Positions 31,310 to 38,298 of a stretch of 38,298 nt of DNA are shown here, piece by piece. A program made the translations under genes and the position numbers. Position 1 is the stretch's first letter. Each line of letters starts with the position of its first letter. This DNA is from Candidatus Obscuribacterales bacterium. GTDB lineage: Bacteria > Cyanobacteriota > Vampirovibrionia > Obscuribacterales > Obscuribacteraceae. The DNA lies in assembly GCA_949127735.1 (NCBI GenBank), contig CASBPX010000052.1, positions 1-38,298 of the forward strand, read 5' to 3'. The notes beneath the pieces were generated by a model that searched no databases, was not told the DNA's origin, and worked only from the letters and a program-made list of their open reading frames with translations.

Positions 31310-31826
31310 AATTTACTTCCACGATGCTCGATGCTCTGACTTCACCGCGTTTGATAATGCCCACCACTTTGACAACGTGCGCTTTATCACGCTTGGTAGC
31401 CTGCATAACTTTTTTAGCCATCTGGGAGCTGCCATTGTCAAGATCAAGCCACTCTCCCTGACTATAAATTGAAAAGCCCGCTTCACAACAAGAAGGTTCT
31501 AGAGAGCAAGCTTTGGTGTGCTCTTTTACACTTTTCATGGCGTCTTTTTTGTCACCCTGGATGGCGGCAGCGCAAGAACGATCAACTAGATATCCTGTCC
31601 ACGACTTTGAATTAGGCGCCTCAGCTGTGCCTGACGCCTTGGCTGGAGCACTTGCAGCTTCAACTTTGGCGGGCACAGTTTTGGTTTTAGCCGAATTTGT
31701 GGCAGCATTTTTTAAAGTCGAAGCAGGCACGGCGTGCGCTGCCGAGATGTTGGCGAAGAAAATTATCAAGGCTAATGCTGGAGCAATGCCCTTGAAATTT
31801 GTTATAGAAATGAGTTTATCTAACAT
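31308..31826 (-). CDS. Secreted Cys-containing protein of unknown function
   Basis: A 172-residue protein with a signal peptide ending near AAHAVPAS (about residue 32), an Ala/Lys/Thr-rich linker (35-73), and a compact domain from WTGYLVDRSCA to the end: EHTKACSLEPSCCEAGFSIY, then GEWLDLDNGSSQMAKKVM and VVKVVGIIKRGEVRASSIVE. The last part looks like a small OB-type barrel. Four Cys (in RSC, KAC, SCC) could form disulfides or bind metal. I have seen similar GYLxDxxC proteins without assigned function. It is convergent with the VWA gene and divergent from the YwqG-like gene. Confidence 0.75.
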   Translation of the reverse strand: MLDKLISITNFKGIAPALALIIFFANISAAHAVPASTLKNAATNSAKTKTVPAKVEAASAPAKASGTAEAPNSKSWTGYLVDRSCAAAIQGDKKDAMKSVKEHTKACSLEPSCCEAGFSIYSQGEWLDLDNGSSQMAKKVMQATKRDKAHVVKVVGIIKRGEVRASSIVEVN

Positions 31827-31891
31827 TGTCGACCCTTAGTTATTGCTTAAATAGACATGATGATAGCAATGGTAGCAGAAGGCGTCTTGAG

Positions 31892-32743
31892 ATGAACGTT
31901 GAAGAATTGGCCAAAAGCCTGGTCAAAATCACAACACGCCTGCCCGAAAACGAGGCGGAGCAAATCCGCGACTATATTTATGCAACTAGAGTGAAGACTC
32001 TGGGCCTTGTTTGTACCAAAGAGACGGAAAATTCTACCAAGGGCATAATTGGTGGCGCCCCGTTGCTACCACCGTTTTTTAAGTGGCCTGACGACCGTTA
32101 CAATCAGCCCATGATCTTTCTGGCACAGTTTGACCTCGCTGCTTTGCCAGAGGTGCGCGAGCGAGCACCAAAGGACGGATTGATTACAATTTTTCGCTCA
32201 GAGGCAGCAGCAACTTTAAACAGTAAAGATCGCAAAGGTTTTTCCGTCAGCTATATCAAAGAAAGTGATCGCAAAAGTGCGGTGCGCACAGCTCATCCTG
32301 ATAATCTTCAACTGGAGCCATATACTTTCGAGGCCGGCTTAACCTGGACGATAAGTAATAACGCCAGCGAACTCAAATCAAGTCTACATATGCCGTTTGA
32401 TTTGCAGAAAGAAGTGGATGACTGGATCAGAGCATTCAATGCCCTGTCAAAATGTCCCGCCCAATTATTTGGCAGCAATGTCGCAGACTTCAGGCAGCTG
32501 CAAGAAACTTGCGCTTTTGCTTTCAACGGCATTTCGTACAACAGTGCTCGTGCTGCGGATACCCATTTTTCGCATTTGCTTTCAGATGCCGATGACTGGG
32601 TGCTACTGGCGCGCATCGATGAAAAGATGCTTTTTGGCACAACGCATCCGGTCAGTGAAACACTGGTACTGATACGGCAAGAAGATTTGCAAGAGCGCTT
32701 GTTCGAAAGAGCCTGGACAATTGTGCGCGCAGCTTTAAATTAG
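31892..32743 (+). CDS. YwqG-like protein (DUF1963)
   Basis: From ATG 31892 the protein has 283 residues. The marks of DUF1963/YwqG are clear: GGAPLLPPFFKWPDDRYNQP and MIFLAQFDLAALPE early, and a DADDWVLLARIDE strand near the end. The family's function is not known. The frame extends to 31826, but those 22 residues overlap the start of the divergent gene and look non-coding (SYCLNRHDDSNGSRRR). A GAAGG lies upstream of the chosen ATG. Its stop overlaps the stop of the convergent protease gene by 4 bases (TTAG). Confidence 0.82.
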   Translation: MNVEELAKSLVKITTRLPENEAEQIRDYIYATRVKTLGLVCTKETENSTKGIIGGAPLLPPFFKWPDDRYNQPMIFLAQFDLAALPEVRERAPKDGLITIFRSEAAATLNSKDRKGFSVSYIKESDRKSAVRTAHPDNLQLEPYTFEAGLTWTISNNASELKSSLHMPFDLQKEVDDWIRAFNALSKCPAQLFGSNVADFRQLQETCAFAFNGISYNSARAADTHFSHLLSDADDWVLLARIDEKMLFGTTHPVSETLVLIRQEDLQERLFERAWTIVRAALN

Positions 32744-34440
32744 TGTATCTGTTTATTGCCATCGAGCCATTCAATCACATGAGCCATTGATTTTTTCACC
32801 TGCGCTGTGAAGGTGGCAGGGCGAGTGCTAGGCTCTAAGCCGGCCAAGTAGTTGCCGGTGCTTTTGTGATCGAAAGCTCTGCGCAAAAACATTTTGGGGT
32901 CATTAATTGCTTCCATTGAGGTTGGTACTTGATTGCGATCAAAGCTCAAAGTCAGTTTGCCCGAATTAATCGGAATTTTAGTGCCGGGCCAAACCATGTC
33001 TGCCGCCAGCGCTTTGCCATCAAGTGCCAAAGGTTCAACTACGATAGAACGACTGTGGGGCTGATATTGACTGCGCAGCATCAATTCTTGAATGTTGGTC
33101 TTGCTGGGCATCAAAACCCGAGTGATTTTAGAGTGGAAAAATTCAGTAGTTCCATCTACCCTTTTTTCAAGTGGAAAAATTTTCTCAATATTTTTGGCGG
33201 CAGCTTCACCGTCGGCGATATCGTAACGCTGCTTTGTCACCACTGGTGATATCGGGCTAACTGGCTTGTATGCGCTTTTGGCATCTGAAATCATGGCGGT
33301 GACACGTTCGGCAGGAGTCATCAGCGTAATGTCGTGATTAGAGCGGTCGCCTTGCTTGAGCACACCAACAAGGTGGCCTTTGGCATCAAGAATTGGACCT
33401 CCAGAGTTACCGTTTTCAGCGTGCATACCGATGCGCATGTTAAGCGGATCTACTCGAGGAGCTTTGATCGTTGCTCCAGGCGATAGAAATGGTTTCTGCC
33501 AGCCATTAGGGAAGCCAACTGTGTAGAGCACTTCGCCGCCAATATTATCCTTCACTACACCTGACCCGCCAATCGGAATGCCGTCAAAATGAGCGGCAGC
33601 TTTGGCATCTTTCAATTGCAGTAGTGCAAGATCTTCAAAGTCGTTGGCCTTAACAACGTCGGCTTTATGAGCGCGGCCGAAGCGATCGAAAACAGTCACC
33701 TCAAGCGCGTCTTTAACGACGTGTTGATTAGTCACCATTCTGCCGTCTTTTCCAATTGCGAAAGCGGTGCCAAATTTGCCGGACAGACCATCATTGTTCA
33801 AAGCCAGGGTTTCAACGCGACCAACTTTACCAGACACACTTGAGTAAAGCCGGGCCAGTTCACTGTGTTTCGGCAAGGTCAATTTGTTGCCGATTGCAGC
33901 TTCTTCACCAACTGTCACTAGTGGTATCTCTACTTTGGCATTGGCCTGACGCACGAAATACGAGCGCGACCCGACTGCACCGGCACTTCCCGCCACACCC
34001 ATTAGAGTGGTGTCAAAAAGAAATGCACCGGCCGAACTGCCTACGATTTTCTTATTTGCTGCCTGCTGAGCGTCTGATTGCCAGCTGGAACGAACGGCTT
34101 GACTGACATCAGCAGCATGGCTGACCACCTCGGCGCCAAAAGCTACTCCACCCGCCAGACCAAAACTTTTAGCTGCCAACCCAATCATGCCTGGTTTGCG
34201 AGTAACAACCGCCAGTCCAAAACCAAAAGCAGCTGAACCAGCCACTTTCAAGCTGGTTTCACCAGGATTCTCTACTGCTCGCTTCGCTTCCTGCACAAAA
34301 CCAGAGCCGGCTCCAGCGAGCAAGTCTAGCTCGCGCATTACCTTGTCACTAAGCGAATCGCCCTCAGCCTGACCGGTAGCGCCCACCGGCTTGACCCCTT
34401 CGGATTTCTTAGATTCAGGTTGAAGAGAGTCGAGAGGCAT
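32740..34440 (-). CDS. Trypsin-like serine protease (S1C/HtrA-like) without PDZ domain
   Basis: A 566-residue protein. The protease domain (about 220-390) has the triad His240 (VTNQHVV), Asp270 (NDFEDLALLQL) and Ser346 (GNSGGPIL). The first 180 residues have no signal peptide but carry Gly/Ala-rich hydrophobic stretches (for example VAGSAAFGFGLAVVT, and a second at 85-108), which could insert in a membrane. No PDZ domain follows; the last 170 residues are an unrecognised domain (KSKITRVLM-type region then strands). Location is therefore unclear: cytoplasmic, or membrane-bound with the protease outside. A perfect palindrome GTCTATATAGAC (34459-34470) lies just upstream and includes the likely -10. 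Confidence 0.86.
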   Translation of the reverse strand: MPLDSLQPESKKSEGVKPVGATGQAEGDSLSDKVMRELDLLAGAGSGFVQEAKRAVENPGETSLKVAGSAAFGFGLAVVTRKPGMIGLAAKSFGLAGGVAFGAEVVSHAADVSQAVRSSWQSDAQQAANKKIVGSSAGAFLFDTTLMGVAGSAGAVGSRSYFVRQANAKVEIPLVTVGEEAAIGNKLTLPKHSELARLYSSVSGKVGRVETLALNNDGLSGKFGTAFAIGKDGRMVTNQHVVKDALEVTVFDRFGRAHKADVVKANDFEDLALLQLKDAKAAAHFDGIPIGGSGVVKDNIGGEVLYTVGFPNGWQKPFLSPGATIKAPRVDPLNMRIGMHAENGNSGGPILDAKGHLVGVLKQGDRSNHDITLMTPAERVTAMISDAKSAYKPVSPISPVVTKQRYDIADGEAAAKNIEKIFPLEKRVDGTTEFFHSKITRVLMPSKTNIQELMLRSQYQPHSRSIVVEPLALDGKALAADMVWPGTKIPINSGKLTLSFDRNQVPTSMEAINDPKMFLRRAFDHKSTGNYLAGLEPSTRPATFTAQVKKSMAHVIEWLDGNKQIH

Positions 34441-34518
34441 CTGTAACCATCTTAATAAGTCTATATAGACATAGTAATGGCGACCTTGAGCAACGTCAGT
34501 GGGGAAAATACGAAGTGA

Positions 34519-35679
34519 TTAATTAAACTGCCTGAAAATTACCCGGCGGTTTCTGGCGCGGTTAGCCTCGTTGGTATTTGGCTTTTCCGGTTTGGTAAAA
34601 CCAAAGCCCACAGACTTGAGGCGCTCCGGCGCAATACCGCAATTCTGCACCAGATATCGGGTGACAGATTCGGCCCGTTTTTGCGACAGAGTCATATTGT
34701 AGTTGTAGCTGCCAATGGTGCAGGTGTGGCCTTCTACCTGCAGTTTAAGTTTAGGCTCGCCGGCAATATAGTGACTGAGCGAACGCAAAATCGCTTTGGA
34801 AGAATCACGCAGTTGCGCCGAATCAAAATCGAACAAAATCAAGTAGGAAGTGGCTACACCACCGTCTTTGAGCTGATCAAAAATATGCTTCGCTTCTTTG
34901 GTGGCGTCGCTCTCACCATAAGCGTGACTGAGTGAAGTTACCCAGCGGAAAGGCGCATTCCCCTGCACCATCAATGGAAAGCGGGGGTTATCGAGCACCC
35001 AATAATTCCAACCATTGTCACAAGTGGCCTTGATGCATCGTACCGGTTCGTCTTTGCCATCAATGCGCATATTGATGGTTTCTTCCCCATCACCCTTGAT
35101 ATACCGAGGCACGGGCACTGCCTCTTGATGCAAAATCATAACGCTGTCGGGGCCGTCCAGCGAAAACTCAGAACGTCTGCCGGCTTTCAAATCTTTGAAA
35201 AGTGCGTCTGAGATTCTAATGGCATTGGTGTAACCCACCAGGGTGGTGGTCTCGTGCTTCGGATAGAAGAGACTGACTTTGCGCGATTGATGCACATCAC
35301 CCGGTTCCACCCGCCTTGAGCCAGAAGCGTCGGCCGGATCCCCCATTTGCCATTCGTAGATGAAGCCGTCGCGGCCGGCTTCTTCAATGCGTGCGACAAA
35401 ATCATAGTTGCCAACGAGACGCCACTGAGTGTCGAGGCCGTCGAATATATGGAAAGTGACTTCCAGACCAGGTGCCAGCACCACCTGGGTAGTGGGATCG
35501 GTGATTACTCTGCCGCCTGTAGCCGTCTGCGCAGGGTTTGCCGACGGATCATCGATAATTGTCTTTTTCGGCGGCAATTTTGACGCTGCCTCGGCAGCGC
35601 CGGCGCTCAGCAGCCACAAAACGGCCAGAAGGCACATCAGCAGCACTGTCTGCAGTTTATTAACTCTTGAGTTTCCCAT
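34519..35679 (-). CDS. OmpA-family C-terminal domain protein, secreted
   Basis: A 386-residue protein with a signal peptide (LQTVLLMCLLAVLWLLSAGA, cleaved near AEAAS). The middle (40-270) is an unrecognised beta-rich domain. The OmpA-like domain covers about 281-386: FDFDSAQL, EGHTCTIGSYNYNMTLSQKR, RYLVQNCGIAPERLKSVGFG and NRARNRRV. In most members the Asp of GHTD contacts diaminopimelate in peptidoglycan; here it is Cys320, while the conserved Arg335 remains. Cys347 is a possible disulfide partner. Binding to peptidoglycan is thus likely but not certain. The presence of such a protein suits a cell with an outer membrane. Confidence 0.88.
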   Translation of the reverse strand: MGNSRVNKLQTVLLMCLLAVLWLLSAGAAEAASKLPPKKTIIDDPSANPAQTATGGRVITDPTTQVVLAPGLEVTFHIFDGLDTQWRLVGNYDFVARIEEAGRDGFIYEWQMGDPADASGSRRVEPGDVHQSRKVSLFYPKHETTTLVGYTNAIRISDALFKDLKAGRRSEFSLDGPDSVMILHQEAVPVPRYIKGDGEETINMRIDGKDEPVRCIKATCDNGWNYWVLDNPRFPLMVQGNAPFRWVTSLSHAYGESDATKEAKHIFDQLKDGGVATSYLILFDFDSAQLRDSSKAILRSLSHYIAGEPKLKLQVEGHTCTIGSYNYNMTLSQKRAESVTRYLVQNCGIAPERLKSVGFGFTKPEKPNTNEANRARNRRVIFRQFN

Positions 35680-35749
35680 TACTTCATTGTCGCAGAGCTG
35701 AGCGCCAATTATGAAATTCAGCCAAAGATGATTAAAGAAAACTAGAGTT

Positions 35750-35778
35750 TTGGCATATTGAGCTGCCAGTTCAATAGT
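35750..35778 (+). promoter_or_regulatory. Possible dnaK promoter
   Basis: TTGGCA (35750-35755), 17-base spacer, AATAGT (35773-35778). The -10 is poor. No CIRCE element (TTAGCACTC-N9-GAGTGCTAA) is present in the 174 bases before dnaK. Confidence 0.3.
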
Positions 35779-35790
35779 CTGACATTAGAG

Positions 35791-35811
35791 GCTCCCGGTT
35801 TTTCTGGGAGC
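35791..35811 (+). promoter_or_regulatory. Hairpin in the dnaK 5' leader
   Basis: GCTCCCGG-TTTTT-CTGGGAGC folds into an 8-base stem with a 5-base loop, ending 42 bases before the dnaK ATG. The T run is in the loop, not after the stem, so it is not a normal terminator. It might stabilise the mRNA or take part in heat-shock control. Confidence 0.45.
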
Positions 35812-35853
35812 GGAGCACTATGAAATTTGTGATCAACAACGGAGTTAAGAGCT

Positions 35854-37869
35854 ATGGGCAAGGCAGTAGGAATCGACTTAGGCACCACCAACTCAGTTGT
35901 AGCGGTTATGGAAGGCGGCCAGCCAACCGTGATAGCCAATACTGAAGGAGCCCGCACTACCCCATCGGTAGTTGCCATAAGTAAAGGTGGCGAGAGACTG
36001 GTAGGGCAATTGGCCCGTCGCCAGGCAGTTGTCAATCCACAAAACACTGTTTATTCAATAAAGCGCTTCATGGGCAGACACTATTCTGAAGTGGCCTCCG
36101 AGTTGCAAAATATTTCATACAAAGTCAAAGAAGGCCCAGAAGGCGGCTGCAAAGTTGTGTTGGGCGGAAAAGATTATAGCCCTGAAGAAATTTCAGCCAT
36201 GATTTTGCGGAAATTGAAAGAAGATGCTGAAAAATATTTGGGTGAAAAAGTAACCGGTGCGGTGATTACCGTGCCCGCATATTTTAACGATTCACAGCGT
36301 CAGGCAACCAAAAACGCCGGACAAATTGCCGGCCTCGAAGTATTGCGCATCATCAACGAACCAACCGCAGCTGCACTTGCTTACGGTTTAGAACGCAAAA
36401 AGAATGAGACTATTTTAGTCTTTGACTTAGGTGGTGGCACATTCGACGTTTCAGTTTTAGAAGTAGGCGACGGCCTGTTTGAAGTTAAATCAACCTCTGG
36501 TGACACTCACCTTGGTGGTGACGATTTTGACCACATGGTTGTGGAATGGCTGGCAACAGAATTCAAATCGGCTGAAGGAATTGATCTGCGCAAAGATCCA
36601 CAAGCTTTGCAAAGATTGATGGAAGCTGCTGAGAAAGCCAAAATTGAACTATCGTCAGTGACTGAAACAACAATTTCATTGCCGTTCGTCACCGCTAACG
36701 AAACCGGTCCAAAGCACTTAGATATGAAGTTGACGCGCGCCCGCTTCAACGATCTCACAAGAGATCTTGTGCAGCGTTGTAAGAAACCAGTGGAACAGGC
36801 TCTGGCCGATGCGAAGCTGACTTACGATCAAATTGAAGAAGTGGTATTGGTCGGCGGGTCTACTCGTATTCCAGCAGTTAAAGATCTGGTTAAGAGTTTG
36901 ACTGGTGGCAAAGAACCAAACCAGAGTGTGAACCCTGACGAAGTGGTGGCAATCGGTGCTGCTGTTCAAGCAGGCGTTCTGGCTGGCGAAGTGAAAGAGA
37001 TTGTATTGCTGGACGTCACTCCACTTTCACTTGGTATTGAAACCATGGGTGGTGTCTTCACCAAACTGGTGGAGAAAAACACCACTATTCCAACTCATAA
37101 ATCGCAAGTATTCTCCACCGCCGAAGACAATCAACCAAACGTTGATGTTCAAGTCTTCCAGGGCGAACGCGCCATGGCCCGCGATAATAAAATGCTCGGT
37201 AATTTTATTCTCGACGGCATTGCTCCCGGTCGCCGTGGCCAGGCTAAAATCGAAGTTTCATTCGACATCGACGCCAACGGTATTGTCTCCGTCACTGCCA
37301 AAGATCAAACCACAGGTAAAGAGCAGAAAATCACCATTACCGCTACCACTAATCTGACAAAAGAAGATATTGATCGCATGGTCAAGGAAGCCGAGTCGCA
37401 CGTCAAAGAAGATGAGCTTTTCAAAGAAAAAGCTGAAATGCGCAACGACGCTGACGCTCTTACTTATGCAGTTGAAAAACACATTGCCGAGAACGGCAGC
37501 GCCAACAGCGATGAGAACAAAGAAAAAGCGACCAAGCTGATTGCCGACGTGCGTCAAAAAGTCAAAGACAATGTAGACAATGACTCACTGAAAAAAGCGA
37601 TTGAAGAATTGCGCAATTTGTTTGTAGCCATTCAACAAGAAGCAGAAGCGAAAAATAGAGAACCTGTAGGCGCCACTGCCGGCGGTTCGTCTGCTGGCTC
37701 GTCCGCATCAGGTGGGCAAGGCAGCTCAAGTTCTAGTTCTAGTTCATCAAGCTCTGGCTCTGGGTCTAGCTCAAGCTCTGGCGATGATGTAGTCGATGCT
37801 GAAGAGTTTAGTGAGGTGGTAAACAATGGAAAAAGCTACTTTCGGCGCTGGATGTTTCTGGGGAGTTGA
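35854..37869 (+). CDS. dnaK: Hsp70 chaperone DnaK
   Basis: A 671-residue DnaK. Signature motifs: [17 protein letters not shown] at the start, [34 protein letters not shown], and a complete substrate-binding domain. GGAG lies 9 bases before the ATG. Two oddities are at the end. A Ser-rich run (about residues 612-648, mixed AGC/TCT/AGT codons) replaces the usual Gly/Gln-rich linker before DDVVDAEE. After EFSEVV, where DnaK normally ends, the frame runs on for about 16 residues ([15 protein letters not shown]) into the start of msrA in another frame. No grpE or dnaJ is adjacent in the window. Confidence 0.96.
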   Translation: MGKAVGIDLGTTNSVVAVMEGGQPTVIANTEGARTTPSVVAISKGGERLVGQLARRQAVVNPQNTVYSIKRFMGRHYSEVASELQNISYKVKEGPEGGCKVVLGGKDYSPEEISAMILRKLKEDAEKYLGEKVTGAVITVPAYFNDSQRQATKNAGQIAGLEVLRIINEPTAAALAYGLERKKNETILVFDLGGGTFDVSVLEVGDGLFEVKSTSGDTHLGGDDFDHMVVEWLATEFKSAEGIDLRKDPQALQRLMEAAEKAKIELSSVTETTISLPFVTANETGPKHLDMKLTRARFNDLTRDLVQRCKKPVEQALADAKLTYDQIEEVVLVGGSTRIPAVKDLVKSLTGGKEPNQSVNPDEVVAIGAAVQAGVLAGEVKEIVLLDVTPLSLGIETMGGVFTKLVEKNTTIPTHKSQVFSTAEDNQPNVDVQVFQGERAMARDNKMLGNFILDGIAPGRRGQAKIEVSFDIDANGIVSVTAKDQTTGKEQKITITATTNLTKEDIDRMVKEAESHVKEDELFKEKAEMRNDADALTYAVEKHIAENGSANSDENKEKATKLIADVRQKVKDNVDNDSLKKAIEELRNLFVAIQQEAEAKNREPVGATAGGSSAGSSASGGQGSSSSSSSSSSSGSGSSSSSGDDVVDAEEFSEVVNNGKSYFRRWMFLGS

Positions 37870-38293
37870 AGAAAACTTCCGTCAACTCAACGGCGTCACC
37901 GAGACAAAAGTGGGATACAGCGGCGGCCATATCGAAAATCCGACCTATGAGCAGGTCTGTGGCAAAAACACAGGCCATGCTGAAGTGGTAGAGGTGATTT
38001 TTGATCCTGCGGTGATTACATATCAAGAACTTTTGCGTAAGTTTTTTGAAATGCATGACCCGACCACTCTCAACCGTCAGGGCCCAGATCACGGCAGCCA
38101 GTACCGCTCAGCTGTCTATTTTCATTCGCCTGAGCAAGAAACAATGGCTGCAGAAGTGAAAGCCGAATTAGACAAAAAAGGGGTTTTTCAAAATCCTATC
38201 GTGACTGAAATTACCGCAGCTAAACCATTTTATGATGCTGAAGAATATCATCAGAAATATCTGGCTAAGCGCGGCATTAATGTCTGCCACTAA
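37826..38293 (+). CDS. msrA: Peptide methionine sulfoxide reductase A
   Basis: A complete 155-residue MsrA. The active site GCFWG is at residues 9-13 with catalytic Cys10, followed by [20 protein letters not shown] with [12 protein letters not shown], and [14 protein letters not shown] Cys near the end (NVCH, Cys154) may resolve the disulfide. MsrA reduces methionine-S-sulfoxide in proteins, a repair task that fits beside dnaK. The gene starts inside dnaK, overlapping it by 44 bases, with GAGG 9 bases before its ATG, so translation may be coupled. The window ends 5 bases after its stop. Confidence 0.95.
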   Translation: MEKATFGAGCFWGVEENFRQLNGVTETKVGYSGGHIENPTYEQVCGKNTGHAEVVEVIFDPAVITYQELLRKFFEMHDPTTLNRQGPDHGSQYRSAVYFHSPEQETMAAEVKAELDKKGVFQNPIVTEITAAKPFYDAEEYHQKYLAKRGINVCH

Positions 38294-38298
38294 GTAAG

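Noticed and set aside
35680-35853. CIRCE heat-shock element before dnaK
   Set aside because: No TTAGCACTC or GAGTGCTAA sequence is present; only an unrelated GC-rich hairpin.

Overview
Most of this 38.3 kb window is chromosomal coding DNA from a heterotrophic bacterium that appears to have two membranes. The likely source is a non-photosynthetic relative of cyanobacteria (Melainabacteria/Vampirovibrionia, Obscuribacterales type). That placement is inferred from content: a PiT phosphate transporter and class I PPK2, a eukaryote-like Ser/Thr kinase beside secreted repeat proteins, an OmpA-like protein, quinol NO reductase, and DnaK with MsrA. No rRNA or marker phylogeny is available here. No insertion sequence, prophage or CRISPR array was seen. 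One tRNA (His, GTG) is present.

Left part (1-11.4 kb): the 5' end of a GT9 glycosyltransferase cut by the window edge (minus); a small unknown ORF; a PiT transporter with a universal stress protein; a LysM membrane protein followed by a DinG-type helicase (minus); a 467-base stretch with no firm gene; a large double M16 peptidase (minus); and, divergently, FeoB, then tRNA-His with a clear terminator.

Nitric oxide region (12.2-17.5 kb): a divergent locus. To the left runs an Rrf2 regulator followed by a secreted protein of unknown family. To the right run a rubredoxin, a RIC/ScdA-type di-iron repair protein (broken by an apparent one-base frameshift), quinol NO reductase, and a second copy of the same secreted family. 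An identical 11-base element (ATAAAAAGGTA) lies in both divergent promoter regions, so one regulator may control both arms. The pair of secreted paralogues at the two ends is the least explained part and a candidate new component of NO handling.

Middle (17.7-23.3 kb): a tight gene string of secreted TPR-like protein, membrane-anchored Ser/Thr kinase, two tandem DUF4279 proteins and a polytopic membrane protein; then a secreted WD40-like protein (minus) and PPK2 (plus). PPK2 and PiT together suggest polyphosphate metabolism.

Right part (23.4-31.3 kb): a five-gene unit with overlapping or abutting genes: SWIM zinc-finger protein, DUF5691-like helical protein, MoxR AAA+ ATPase, DUF5682-like protein, VWA protein. 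Its promoter carries a 17-base dyad and the first gene appears leaderless. This is a MoxR-VWA machine of unknown substrate and the second main candidate for an undescribed system.

End (31.3-38.3 kb): a secreted cysteine-containing protein (minus), a YwqG/DUF1963 protein (plus), a trypsin-like protease (minus), an OmpA-domain protein (minus), then dnaK with a Ser-rich tail overlapping msrA by 44 bases.

All family names come from reading motifs, without database searches.
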